Shown: piece by piece, positions 46,483 through 58,667 of the stretch | Position numbering within the stretch: the stretch's first letter is position 1 | How the letters are laid out: each line of letters begins with the position of its first letter | DNA from: Gibbula magus | Lineage: Eukaryota; Mollusca; Gastropoda; Trochida; Trochidae | Reading direction: 5' to 3' | DNA: 64,000 bases | Assembly: GCA_936450465.1 (NCBI GenBank) | Contig: OW388293.1 | Span: 43,792,982-43,856,981 of the forward strand | Made by a program: the position numbers and the translations under genes | Notes under the pieces: generated by a model | Databases searched by the model: none | Told to the model about the DNA's origin: nothing | What the model saw: only the letters and a program-made list of their open reading frames with translations

Positions 46483-46655
46483 AATTGAAGGGGTGCTTTC
46501 AAGAATGTTCTCAACTTCCCAATGCAAGGCATAACTCTTGCCAGTCTCCATTATTGACTGATTTAGGAGGGTTATGCCTTGCGTTTGGAAGTTGGAATGT
46601 TCTATGTTATTACCACAGAACATGTACCCTCTTTGAATGCACCTCTTCAATTATA
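46483..46655. repeat. Long imperfect hairpin at the lectin 1 3' end
   Basis: AATTGAAGGGGTGCTTTCAA, GAATGTTCTCAACTTCC and GCAAGGCATAAC on the left pair with their inverse on the right (GGTTATGCCTTGC, GGAAGTTGGAATGTTCT, TTGAATGCACCTCTTCAATT). The right arm reaches the stop codon of lectin 1 (46647-46649), so the RNA would form a hairpin directly after the coding sequence. Confidence 0.8.
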
Positions 46656-49600
46656 AGCAACGTACGGTAGTTCACACAGGAAGGCCATTTTCTCAGTACA
46701 GTAGTGGTCAGCCCACTCGAAGGAGAACATCTTGAACATGGCCAGACAATCCTGTGATCTGCTTGACGTGTCATCGGGCTGGCCAGCATGCCAGTCGTAA
46801 TACGAGATCTCCTTTTGTGACTTGTCCCATCTAAATATACCCTCTGTCAGCATGTCGCCACCTCCGATCCATACTCCATTAACATTAACAGCTGCAATTG
46901 AAGTTTGGAGACATATACTTCTAGTATTTAAACAAACAATGTAACATAGGCGTTAAAGTCTTTGGTAAGATATTGTGTAAGCTGTAGTAGTGTAATAAAA
47001 TATAGGGAAGTATGTATACGTGATCCACTTCTTTACTGTATGAGGTCTGGGAAAGGGGATGGGTTCAGCTGGAAATCGACAAAGAATGAACCTACGTTCA
47101 GTAGAAATATTCATCATCCTTAAAGATTCCTTTGAAACTGAAAACGCTAAATCAACATCGTTTATGAAAACTTTTGATGAAATATAAGAAACATGTGATT
47201 ACCATGACGATCATCGTTTTGTATATTATGCTTAAAGATGAGAAGAGGAATATATTAAAGAAAGTCATAGATTTAATCTATCCCTCTGCAGCTTAAGAAT
47301 AATTATGTTTATCATGAGGTTATAGCGTTCATATAGAAATGACATTAACTACAACGTTCATTTTCCATAACATTTTGTCTTGCAGAGAATGTCATTACAA
47401 ACGTTAATGACGTTATCTAACTAGCAATTATCTTTGATGTCTAGACAGTAAAACTTATCTTGTATTTTGCTTAAAAGCTTTTTATGTAAATGATCGTGTA
47501 AAGATACTGTAATGCACGTCAAATCACTGTGACACAACACCATGCAGTATCTTGTTAACACACACAATACCTATTTATCTAAGCATCGCTACCACTATAG
47601 TAGTTAAGGATGCTGATAAGGTACGCTGAGTAGGTTAGACTAGCAGTGGGTGCTGATAAGGCAGACTATAGTAGTTATGGATGGTGATAAAGTACACTGT
47701 GGTAATCGAACATACTATTCTGTGAGTTGAGGAAAGATTTCAGTTCAGTATTCTCCAGTGAGGTTTCTAGTTCAGCTAGGCTTCCATTCCCATAGACTTT
47801 GCACTCGGTCTGTAAACAACGCGCAACAGGATGCATTGACTTCGTTGGCGAACAAAAATAGAAACATTCATTTTAATATAAACCATTCATTTTAAACTAT
47901 ACTGTCATCTGATATCGGGGTGGTAGTGTAGTGGTTAGCGCGTTCGGCTTGGGATCAAGAGGTCCGGGGTCGAATCCCGCCAGGGGCATGGGAACTTTGT
48001 CTGTAGTAGAGAACTGTTCTACACGCAGTAAGGTTTGGGTGCAATACTACACTGACTTTCAGCGTATTGCCACCCATGGTTCGTTGGTTCGAACATGAGG
48101 GGGCAAATACTTGATCGAAAAAATAAAGCTGGCTTTATTGAAGTGGTGGAAACGTGGTTGTTTGGGTTGATTAGTTTTTCAATGAGGATTTGCAATATTT
48201 ATTGATAAAATTGAAAAAGGCAGGATACATGCACATTTAAACATATTCGTAATGTGTCAAATGTCATTCTGTCGCGTCTGTGTATGAATAGGTTTTAGAA
48301 TACAGCGAGCGGAACTGTTAATTTTCAAAATCTAAATCAAAACATCACAACCACCTGCCAACCATACGCCGCGAATAACAAGTATAACCAGGTTGTGGTT
48401 GTTTTTGCTGATAATATGTCGTATTTCAATGTTCATATCAAGTATTGGGAATATTATAATTCTGGAATATGCTACTGATGCACGATACTGATGCACGATA
48501 GTGGAACACGGTACTTGTACAAGATTGTGTTACATGATACTGGTACATGTTATTGGTGCATAGCACTGGTACGCGATTCTGATACTAGTACATGATATTG
48601 TTGCATAATACTGGTACGTGATTCTGGTACTGATACTGGTACATGATATTGTTGCATACTACTGGTACGTGATTCTGGTACTGATACTAGTACATGGTAT
48701 TGTTTTGCATAATACTGGTACGTGATTCTGGTACTGATACTAGTACATGGTACAGGAGCATAATACTGGTACACGATACTGGTACAAGATAGTGGTAAAT
48801 GATGCTGGTGGTAGATTATTCTGATACACAATACTGGTACATTAAACTGGTAGATGATACTGGTACATGATACTGGTACACTTTACTTTATGCCTTTCGA
48901 TACTTTGCAAACATTAGTCCTTGAGAAATCGCACGCTTAATCAACCTACTTTCGTTCGACGTTGTAAGTCTCCCAGAAGGGTTTACAGAGACGATTGCAT
49001 ACCCTGTTTGGAAGATTTACAATTATTGTAAACCCTGATATGTTTCCTAAGAGGATGATGTGAAAGCATAAATCTGAAGAAACCACCTTAGCCTTTCGAA
49101 AATTTTCTCAAATATAGGTACATTATAAACCGCAATTGTTCAGACGAAATTGCGTCTCAAACCCGTAATCAGTACGACTTATGGTTCTTGAGTTAACGGT
49201 TAAGCCTATTGCGCCACGGAGGCAGATGGAAGAAAACGGTATTTTAGTAGCTTACGAAGATAATCGGCCGGGATTTTACGAGCGACTTTTATATTTAACA
49301 ACTATCTTCGACAACGCGATAACAAAGCGTCTTTTAAACTTGAAAACGGTTGACAAGATTGACAAATCCCTATTTCTCGGACTTACCAGAGATTGTGGAC
49401 CCTGAGAGTCGCTTTCATCCTTCCATCAGGATGTAACCTACTCTCAGGGTCCACGATCTCTGTTAAGTCCTCGATTTCTCCATTACATATCCCCTAACAT
49501 TCATACTTTCAATTTCGTATTTCAGTGTGCTCGTAACAATAACTTTTGAGAATAGATTTTCACAAACAATATGAGAATGTTTGGAGGTAAATTTTACGTG

Positions 49601-50551
49601 GTAAATACATCAATATGTATGTACATGTACTGTGTGCAAACTAATGTCCAAAATACAGTATACACCTCGATTTCGGCTTCGGATCAAGAGGTCCGGGGTT
49701 CGAATCCCGCCAGGGGCACGGCAACTTTGTTTGCAGTAGAGAACTGTTCTACACGCAGTAAGGTTTGGGTGCAATGCTACACTGAATTTCAGCGTAGTAC
49801 CACCCATGGTTCGCTAGTTCAAGCCGATGATCGCAGGTTTTACCGCAATGCATAGTCACGTGGCGTTGCGGGCTTTCTCCCTGCCATAATACTAGCAGCC
49901 GCGATATAAGTGTAATACTCTTGAAAGCGGCGTTAAACCCCAACTCACTCACTCACTCACTCGTCTGATTATCCATGAATGTTTGTCTACATGTGCACAT
50001 TTTGCAGACAGATTCTCATATGACATTTACCAATCTTACATATCTTTCATTTTTCTTTCATGTCCTTTCAAAGTTAACGCATTAAATATTATTTTACATC
50101 AATGCATTTTTATCCAAAGATCGAAATAATTGACATTATCATAAGAATAAATTAAGTCTTTGTTTCACAAGGCAAAACTAATACTCTGATTTACTAGATT
50201 TACACATCAAACCATTTATATTTTGTCAATACAAACATGCATGTATGGTTATGTTTACCTGAAAACATTTCAACAGTACATGTACATTACATAGATAAGA
50301 GTTGACCATAGATCATGGTTAGATGACAGAACACCAACAGTAACTATACATTAGCCTAAAGATATGTGGGATGGTAGTATTTGCAGTATGAAGATTTTAA
50401 TCAGGAATTGTGCTAATTAAAAATCAACACTGATTATCATTATGACATTTACGTTTTAAGGTTAGATATATTACTGACAGAATTAATGTGGTAGTTTGTT
50501 AAACTCACCTAATGCGACGACTAAAGTAGAGAAGAGAAAAAGCACTTCCAT
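46647..50551 (-). CDS. C-type lectin 1 (QPD type), one expected exon not found
   Basis: Three minus-strand exons are clear: 50551-50509 with ATG and a signal peptide (MEVLFLFSTLVVAL, phase 1); 47809-47698 (TECKVYGNGSLAELETS, phase 0 to 1); and 46891-46647 (VWIGGGD, YYDWHAGQPDD, DCLAMF, FEWADHYC, FLCEL, stop). These match the middle and C-terminal parts of a C-type lectin domain. QPD and the W-x-D pattern are the calcium/sugar site motifs of galactose-type lectins. The secreted protein would bind glycans. By comparison with lectin 2 an exon running from phase 1 to phase 0, with the first Cys-Trp-Cys-Tyr part, should lie between 47810 and 50508, but I could not find it. Either it is diverged, or the gene is broken. 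SINE copies and a minisatellite sit in this intron. Confidence 0.7.
47916..48090 (+). mobile_element. SINE, 3'-truncated copy in lectin 1
   Basis: The tRNA-like head (GTAGTGGTTAGCGCG, GGTCCGGGGTCGAATCCCGCC) and first half of the body are present; the match ends soon after CCACCCATGGTTCGTTGGTTC. Confidence 0.85.
48475..48880. repeat. ACTGGTAC minisatellite
   Basis: Irregular units built from GATACTGGTACATGATA and GCATAATACTGGTACGTGA repeat through the large intron of lectin 1; a higher-order unit of about 65 bp is visible at 48590-48760. The minus-strand frame at 48550-48831 is a product of the repeat. Confidence 0.85.
49382..49469. repeat. Perfect-looking short hairpin
   Basis: CCAGAGATTGTGGACCCTGAGAGT pairs almost fully with ACTCTCAGGGTCCACGATCTCTG around a loop of about 35 nt. 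Probably the remnant of a foldback element. Confidence 0.7.
49672..49964 (+). mobile_element. SINE, copy lacking the first half of the head
   Basis: Begins within the tRNA-like head (TTCGGCTTCGGATCAAGAGG), has box B and the whole body, and ends GCGGCGTTAAACCCCAACTC with CTCA repeats. It lies in the large intron of lectin 1. Confidence 0.9.
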
Positions 50552-50639
50552 GTTAATTGTTATCAGACGAAAAGGCTACGAGTTCCCAGCCAGATGGTAG
50601 GTTCAGATAGATAAATGAACCGGTGTGTTGTCAGTCTTC

Positions 50640-50648
50640 ATATATATT
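50640..50648 (-). promoter_or_regulatory. Candidate TATA box of lectin 1
   Basis: On the minus strand AATATATAT lies about 90 nt before the ATG at 50551. It would place the transcription start near 50615. AT-rich surroundings make this weak. Confidence 0.35.
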
Positions 50649-50734
50649 GACATAGAAGACCCATTGTGACCCAGTAAATGTAGGTTTCTTCTTCAGTTGA
50701 TTCTCTTATTACATTCCTTTCAGTTGAGATAAAC

Positions 50735-50905
50735 GGAATTTCAGCGCTATGCCATCCATAGTTCCAGCCAATGCCCACATGTTTTACCGCAATGCGCAGC
50801 TACAAAAACGTCGCAGACTCTCTCCCTTTCTTCCTGTATTAATACTACAAGTGAAATACTCCTGAAAAAAAGCGGCGTTAAACCCCAAGTCACCACATGG
50901 AGATT
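50735..50905 (+). mobile_element. Decayed 3' fragment of the SINE
   Basis: GGAATTTCAGCGCTATGCCA and the end block GCGGCGTTAAACCCCAAGTCAC match the SINE body and tail with many changes. Confidence 0.7.
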
Positions 50906-51985
50906 ATACCGAGTACTAAAGTGGGGAAAGATTACCAAATAAAGATGTTAGTGAGAGTCTGGAAAAGCAGTGACCGTTTCTTCACTTCCTGCTTAAGATA
51001 TTTCAATAAACCATACATGTATAAACTACTTGTATGGTTTGGTATATAACATCTTCGAGTTCACAGAAGCCTTTACAGCAGTGTTAAACTAAGCATTAAT
51101 GTTGATATGTTTTCTTGAGCGTTGTAGCAGCAACACTAGGAATGTTGTTGAACTACAGAATAAATATCTGATATCAGGCAATTAGGTGTTAATATATGTA
51201 TGTCCTCGTATTAGCAGAATCAATGTCAGAAAGAGAAAGTGCTTATGCTCTTTTGTAGAATTAAACATTATTAGATCAAATCACTGAATCTCTCAAAATT
51301 ACAATACCCACCTGTCTTTGCCAGTATACTCTAAGCTAAATTTGGACATTTTGCGTCACATTTGTCAAATAATCGTCAACTGATTGTGTTAATGATATCG
51401 AAAGTATGATGAAATATGTCACGTATAACGATTAGGTACTATTTCCATGCAATATGAATGGGTGCTGTTCACTGTCGCCATCGACCTGCAACTCAAAATG
51501 ACAGGACTTTGTCAGAGTCATTCAGAGACGAAAATACATTCGTTACTTGTTAGTTGCATTTATTTTTACGATTTATTTTACTTTACAAATAATATGAAAA
51601 CTGTCTAAATGATCTAAAATCCCAAAAAAGGTTGTATGCTTAACAATATAACCCCTAAACGATGAACATACTGTTATTGAGCAAGTTTAAGTGTGAACAT
51701 TATGAAATATATGTTTCTAGTCATTAAAGAACTTTTCTCGTAATTTACCTTAGTGAAAACGAGTTTACTGTGTTGTCAAATGACTTAATAGTATTTAGGA
51801 ACACAGACGATTATTTATGTGAACATTTTCGCTTGAAAATGAAAACTTTTAATTTGTTTGTCCATCACCCAAACGCATTATCACTCAAATGTAACAAAAT
51901 TCAAGCAGCATTTGCATGTACTGAATGCTTCTACAGGGTATAAAAGGTGCCTACTTTGCATGATATGGCACACATGTACGAAATC
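50906..51985. other. Intergenic region, nothing recognised
   Basis: AT-rich sequence between the lectin 1 start and the Tc1-like fragments. No coding or repeat structure was recognised. Confidence 0.45.
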
Positions 51986-52253
51986 ATGCCTCGATTGACC
52001 AGTGGAGAAAGAGAAAGAGCTCTGGGGATGTTGCAGCTTGGATCAACCAACACTGATGTTGCCAATGTCTTTGGATGCCACTGTATGACCATTATACAAC
52101 TCCGGAGTCACCGCTGATAGGCCTGATAGGCATGATAGGCCTAATGATGGTCATACGGTGAGATCCAAAGGCATTGGCAACATCGTTGTTGGTCGACTTA
52201 AGCTACAACATCCCCAGTGCTTTTTCTCTTTCTCCACTGGTCAATCGCGGCAT
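51986..52253. mobile_element. Two inverted copies of a Tc1-type transposase N-terminus
   Basis: On the plus strand 51986-52117 encodes 43 residues from ATG to TGA, starting MPRLTSGERERALGMLQLGS and continuing through DVANVFGCH, like the DNA-binding helix-turn-helix of Tc1/mariner (IS630 superfamily) transposases. An inverse copy lies at 52253 down to about 52144 on the minus strand (MPRLTSGEREKALGML, then an internal stop). The two arms of about 110 bp face outward-in around a short GGCCTGATAGGC spacer. No catalytic DDE part is present, so both are dead fragments. Confidence 0.8.
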
Positions 52254-53189
52254 GAACAAGTCACAAACGTAAAAGCTTACTTTCAACTTCTTCTGGACAT
52301 CTAAATCACATTTATTGGTTACTTCCAGCCTGGTCGAAAACCGGACAATTTTAAACTTCTTAAACAAGCTGCATTTTGCCACAATATGAATCCATCAGGA
52401 TTTTTAAGCGTGTTATTAGCATAAAGCTACGTTATTCAGCTTTCATTTGAACCATTCATTTCTCAAATATCTTTGATACTTAAAACGTTATTAAAAAAAG
52501 AAATTAGGTAACGTTTCTTTTGGCGTTTAGTGTATTTCAAAACATCAAACTAGTTGTACCGGGCCTACTTATGGTAACTGCATTGAAAAATGAGTGAATA
52601 TAACGGATAAGAGATAACCAGTCATTTTGTAAACATATTCAACATCAAATGTCATCTTCTGTATGCATCATGTTCTGTCAATTAATGTACATAGTTTATA
52701 TGTTATGAATACTAAATAGATCTATTATCTACAACCCTGCTGACGCATCTCTCTGCAATTACCAGCTGCTGCCCAAGTTGGATATTGGTCTGGAGAATCC
52801 TAAATCTGGATTGACTAACGTATGGAGGCGTCTCAGATAATCCACATGACGATTTGTCTCAATTAGGAAAAAGGATGACCCTTAATGGAGATTGATGATT
52901 TCTAATTCTTACAGCAACGCTACGCTTCCTAAACGCATATTGACGAGACGGGACTTAACCTGGACATATACACAGGTTTTTGCGTATAAGATAAAGAATC
53001 TTGAGTAAGTTGACAGTTAGTTCATATGCTATAATGTAACAATTGTATCACAAGTTCATTTTTGAAAATCGTCAAAATTAAAAGAAAGTCTTGGTAAATA
53101 ATCTTTTGGAACACAATGAGCAAAATAGAATATTTCTTTGTTTTGTGATTCGCAATGGTAGATGCATTTATTGCATGAAGTACACTACG
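52254..53189. other. Intergenic region downstream of the lectin pseudogene
   Basis: No gene seen. The stretch near 52845-52905 (GATTTGTCTCAATTAGG and AAAGGATGACCCTTAATGG) resembles 57930-57985 downstream of lectin 2, suggesting the two regions descend from one duplicated lectin locus. Confidence 0.4.
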
Positions 53190-53660
53190 ATCGAACATAT
53201 TCCGGCCAAGATGGTTCTGATGTTTTTTATGCCCAGAACTGAAATTTCCGGGAATATATTATGTTTCATTTGCCCGTCATTCTGTCTGTCAAAGGACCAA
53301 GGTACGGGAATAATTTCGGAATTCATTGTAAATTGATCACGTGTATACTGTACACGTACATTCATTATTATGCGACCATTCATATTCATTCCCATGTTTG
53401 TTTCGACCGTGTGACCTTGTGACCTTGAGCTTGGCACAGGATGCATTTTACTTTAACCTTTAATCTCAGGCATAAGGGATGATTGCGTCCATTGTGATGA
53501 GATCTTCAGATGAGTTCACAAGTTCATGTATTTTGACCATGTTACCTTGGCGCAGTGATCAGTAAAGTTTAACTTAAATCAATTCGAATGATTTAGTAGC
53601 ATTGCTTATATCCGGGGGCATCAGTGTTCAACAAACACATCTTGTTTTTTTTTTTACCCG
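53190..53660. repeat. Dispersed repeat with GTGACCTTGTGACCTTGA motif
   Basis: CTGATGTTTTTTATGCCC at about 53218 and GGGGGCATCAGTG at about 53616 are roughly inverse. Inside are TTGCCCGTCATTCTGTCTGTC, GACCGTGTGACCTTGTGACC and other features of a common molluscan repeat class. Confidence 0.55.
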
Positions 53661-54036
53661 TAGTTTTATTTTCAGAATGCACTTTCTTATGGGTTTCTTC
53701 GCAGTCTCTATAAGCTTTCATTCTTTTAAAACCTACAAGACCAATGGTCCTTAGTGCATATTGTTTGTTGTTTTATTGACGTATTAATTAATCTTAACAT
53801 ATATACTTTTTCTCTATAAATATCATTTATCAAGCTGATTCATATCTCATGCTAGAATACATAAATAATATAAATAATGTCAATCAGTACAACTAAATTT
53901 TAAAAAATGATACTGGTATACGTGGGATATAACATGCATTAAATTGACACCCTTATTGCTTTAAAATATGAGTCAAATATTGGGAATCTGTATTCTTATA
54001 GACACTTTCATACTAACTTAATCTCCTTATTTTAAC

Positions 54037-54240
54037 TTAGATCTGTTCACACACAAAGTCGTTCTGTCTCTCACAGAGGTAATCACCCCACTGATAGCTA
54101 TAAGGTTTATTCATGAGAAGGTTGTCCTCTTGTACGTGGACAGGTTCCTGTCAGTGAAACCAGTGCAGCCAGAGACCGACTCCAAACATCACATTCAAGC
54201 GAACCTGGGAATAGAAACGACATCCTTGATTCATCCAGCT
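54037..54240 (-). pseudogene. Decayed C-type lectin last exon
   Basis: On the minus strand the last 40 or so codons are readable: NKPYSYQWGDYLCERQND, then FVCEQI and TAA at 54039-54037. They match the C-terminal end of lectin 2 (FNYQWGDILCDRKNGLICERP). Upstream the frame is lost: a stop precedes QEPVHVQEDN, the usual Asp-Cys is Asp-Asn, and lectin-like pieces (SGCTGFTD, TRGQP) appear in other frames. No other exons of this copy were found. Confidence 0.75.
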
Positions 54241-54429
54241 GTCTCCGTTTTCTCAAAACACTCAACGGTTGTATCATTGTAGCACTGACAAAATACTCAA
54301 AGAAATTATTGCACATACCATAATGTCCTAAACCTATCTACACAAATGATTCACAAGTGCCACGTGAACCGTTGGTATGGTTTCTTCTTGTCAATGTTGA
54401 CGTTAATGATCCAACAATTCATTTTCTTA

Positions 54430-55898
54430 CGGCAGTCCAACAATGCCTTCTCAAAGCATGGACAGACAATTCCGGAACGGCAGTCCAACAATGCCTTCTC
54501 AAATCATGGACAGACAATATTCCGGTACGGCAGTCCAACAATGCATTCTCAAAGGGTGGACAAACACTATTCCGGAACGACAGTCCAACAATGCCTTCTC
54601 AAAGCATGGACAGACAATTCCGGAACGGCAGTTCGACAATGCCTTCTCAAAGCATGGACAGACATTTCCGGAACGGCAGTCCAACACTGCCTTCTCAAAG
54701 GGTGAACAAACACTATCCCGGAACGACAGTCCAACAAAGCCTTCTCAAAGCATGGACAGACACTTTGGGAACGGCAGACCAACAATGGCCTCTCAAAGCA
54801 TGGACAGACATTTCCGGAACGACAGTCTAACAATGCCTCCTCAAAGCATGGGCAGACATTTCCGGAACGACAGTCCAACACTGCCTTCTCAAAGCATGGA
54901 CAGACATTTCCGGAACGGCAGTCTAACAAAGCCTTCTCAAAGCATGGACAGACATTTCCGGAACGACAGTCCAACACTACCTTCTCAAAGCATGGACAGA
55001 CATTTCCGGTACGGCAGTCTAACAAAGCCTTCTCAAAGCATGGACAGACATTTCCTGAACGACAGTCCAACACTGCCTTCTCAAAGCATGGACAGACATT
55101 TCCGGAACGGCAGTCTAACAAAGCCTTCTCAAAGCATGGACAGACACTATTCCGGAACGGCAGTCCAACAAAGCCTTCTCAAAGCATGGACAGACAATTC
55201 CGGAACGACAGTCTAACAATGCATTCTCAAAGCATGGACAGACATTTCCGGAACGGCAGTCCAACACTGCCTTCTCAAAGCATGGACAGACATTTCGGAA
55301 AGGCAGTCTAACAAAAGCCTTCTCATAGCATGGGCAGACATTTCCGGAAAGGCAGTCCACACTGCCTTCTTAAAGCATGGGCAGACATTTCCGGAACGGC
55401 AGTCTAACAAAGCCTTCTCAAAAGCATGGACAGACATTTCCAGAACGACAGTCCAACACTGCCTTCTCAAAGCATGGACAGACATTTCCGGAACGGCAGT
55501 CCAACACTGCCTTCTCAAAGCATGGACAGACCTTCCGGAAAGGCAGTCTAACAAAGCCTTCTCATAGCATGGGCAGACATTTCCGGAACGGCAGTCCAAC
55601 ACTGCCTTCTCAAAGCATGGGCAGACATTTCCGGAACGGCAGTCTAACAAAGCCTTCTCAAAAACATGGACAGACATTTCCAGAACGGCAGTCCAACACT
55701 GCCTTCTCAAAGCATGGACAGACAATATTCCGGAACGACAGTCCAACAATGCGCTCTCAAAGCATGGACAGACAATTTAGGAACGACAGTCCAACAATGC
55801 ATTCTCATAGCATGGACAAACAATATTCCGCAACGACAGTCCAACACTGCCTTCTCAAAGCATGGACAAACAATATTCCGGAACGGCAGTCCAACACT
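54430..55898. repeat. 48 bp minisatellite array of about 30 units
   Basis: The unit contains GGCAGTCCAACACTGCC, TTCTCAAAGCATGGACAGAC and ATTTCCGGAAC. Most units are 48 bp (16 codons), and a few of other length shift the frame. As a result long false proteins of NGSPTLPSQSMDRHFR-type repeats appear on the plus strand, and CRSGNVCPCFEKALLD-type repeats on the minus strand. There is no initiation context, splice partner or domain. Confidence 0.95.
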
Positions 55899-58667
55899 AA
55901 CAAATTGCTTGCTTTGTTTTATTCTTATATATACTCAAAAGTGTCTCGCATTCTATGAAGTTTTTCAGAACCTTTACTTTGGCACTTATACAATTATTCT
56001 CGAGAATGCAATATTTTAGGGATATTACCTCGCATTGGTTATATGAGTCTTCTGAAGTTAAGAAATCAATAGAGTTAATTTAAATCATTACTTATTTCTC
56101 TATCAGTATGATATAGATATGAACTAGCTAATCTACATATCCGAATTGTTAGTCAAAGGAAGTGACAGGATTGTTTTCTTAACTTCCCCCGATGTACACA
56201 AATTGACATCATCACCAGAAGTTGACTTGACACGGTTTCAACCAAACTGATGAGAACATGTGATTACGGATTAAATGGGTAATAAAGAAATTATTACACT
56301 GGAAAGTGTGCCATATGAATTTTACGAAAACAAATTCTCGCAATACAACATTTTACACTCGTTTCGTAAAACACACTTCTTCGGGTTATGAACGCAACTC
56401 ATCTATAACAAATGTACACATTATTGTCTGAATTAAATATTAGGCGATGGAGATCGATTGAATCTAAGAACGTTGGTTCAAATCCTGCAAAACTCCATAG
56501 AAGTCATATTTCAAAACTTTGTCTTGTACATGCCAATCATTCGAATACCAGCAATCTCAATTTCTCAAAATATTGAAATGATGCTTTGAAAACCTCGAAA
56601 TATTAAATATCTCTACGTAATAGTCTTCATGTCAACACGAAAGGTCTCTTTTGATTACACAGAACAATCACTTCAAAGATAAAACGTTTATAAATGTTGT
56701 ATTGTTGTCTCGAATGTCTTTGGAAATCGATACACTAAGAGCACATAAAAGGTTACAAGATTGAAACAATAAAAAAATCCAACATAGCACTTTACTATTC
56801 CTGAAACTCATACGATTTAAAATACGTAACGTTTATCGAAAGGTTTAAAGACGTGAATAAACTATTTCACTGTCTTGATATTAATTTACTGTAATATGTC
56901 AAATATGTCCGATAAGTCCCCTATGATTTGTTAACATTTTAGCAGTAATCAGTCAATCATCACTTGACCTTTGAAGAATAATCGTTAATAGTATTAATAA
57001 TATTATAATGATGATTGAAGTATCAGAAAAAGTGATTTGCACACTATTTCCAGCATTCAATAATATTGCATGTTGCTTATTAAAACTCCTCGATCTAGAA
57101 TTCCAAATTCACGTATACAATTAATTATTCGCTGATTCTATCTTAGAATGCCAGTAATACATAAATTGTATTTGTTTTTCAAAACGTTTCACATACGATT
57201 TAAGAATAAAGTAATACAAACTCATTTGTAACACGTTTTTAAGTGGTGAAATGCTGATTTGCTTAAAATTCCATTGACTAAATTTATACATGCTAATCTG
57301 TCCTGTAAACTAGTAGTAACAATATAAAAGTGTAAAGTCATCGTAGAAGCTAGAAATGAGCCCTTTTCTCTGCAGAAGGGACACATGTAAATTACATTTG
57401 TGAATGTAACTTAACGAAATCTAGCTGTTCATTTTAACAGAACAAGTTTTGGCCGTTCATTTAAAAGGATTGGAGGTTGAACGTTTTGTAAACTCAAGTT
57501 GTCAGTTTTCTCTGAAGTATACAATAAGTGATCAGCAGCTTACAAAATAAGTCATGTATTTATGTTATGCACATTCAATGCACTTGAATGTGATGATTTG
57601 TTCTCATAAAGCAGATATGGAATATTCTATTAAAAATTAAGTAAATTTGAATTTTGAAAATCACACCCCTTCTGTTTAGTTTATTTTGTCGAAAGCGGAC
57701 ACTTGCACTAACAAGTAACATGACGTCTACATGAAATCTAACTACCATGATATTTTTTCTTTGATGTACAGTATATGAACAAACTTTCGGGATGCATATT
57801 ATGTGCGTTTCTAACCAAACAAGCAAATTGTTTCTTTGGATAATTCCCAACTGTTGGTCTTGAGGGAAATAATCTGAGAGAACTCAGAATCTGAAATGAC
57901 TAACGAATGCGATGTCTGGTCTAATTCGCTTGTTCATTTGTCACAATTTGGGAAAAGGAAGTATCCCTTTAATATTGATGACTTCCTTCCTTCAGCGCCA
58001 GCAGGTTGCGTTTAAAACATACTGAAGAAACAGAAATTGTGCTTTTAGATCTACATGCAGAAAAGAAGGCTTGTTAAACCCTAAGATGTGTTGTTTATGC
58101 TTATGGAAACATTTTATTTCATGAACATGTACAACTAGTTCAGTCATTGTGTATTCAGTAAGGATTTCCCCGGTTGTTTTCCCAGTTTTGTATTTTATTT
58201 CTCTCACGGCACCACTTGTTCTCCCAATGTCCATTTGATTCTTCTATTAATACCTAAAAGAACAACGTAATTAGGGTAAAAGAACAACCGCAATTAGGGT
58301 TATTGCTTATGTTTGATTTACCACATCCGGAGAACCTTGCAAGACTATGTATTATCAGACATGTTTGTTTTTATATTCTTAAATGATAAATGTTATTAAA
58401 ATGTTCGAAATAACTATTGAAGGTGAAGGTAATCCATATTATACATTATATATTATATTATATTTTTGTCATGAAACAAATAGAAATATGTGAAAGTAGG
58501 ATAGTTAATAGTAAATAATGAATAGTTATCGTTAATCAATATGTTAAAACAGTCGACGGAAGGTACGTGAAGTTGCATGCAATTCTAGAGGATAATACGG
58601 TAGTATCACAAAATACTCAGTTAATCAAAACCATTATTTTACTGATAGTTGTGATACTTGTAAATAC
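55899..58667. other. Intergenic region, nothing recognised
   Basis: AT-rich sequence between the minisatellite and lectin 2. Open frames at 57575-57850 and 57992-58234 on the minus strand show no known motif. The segment 57930-57985 resembles 52845-52905. Confidence 0.45.

Noticed and set aside
49181..49405. 74-residue forward frame
   Set aside because: No family recognised; its end runs into a hairpin repeat, and it lies in a lectin intron on the opposite strand.
54430..55898. Regular repeats that might suggest a CRISPR array
   Set aside because: There are no unique spacers; the units are contiguous and the host is a eukaryote.
54357..56019. Open frames of up to 257 residues on plus and 184 on minus
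   Set aside because: They are read-through of the 48 bp minisatellite with no domain, signal peptide or splice partner.
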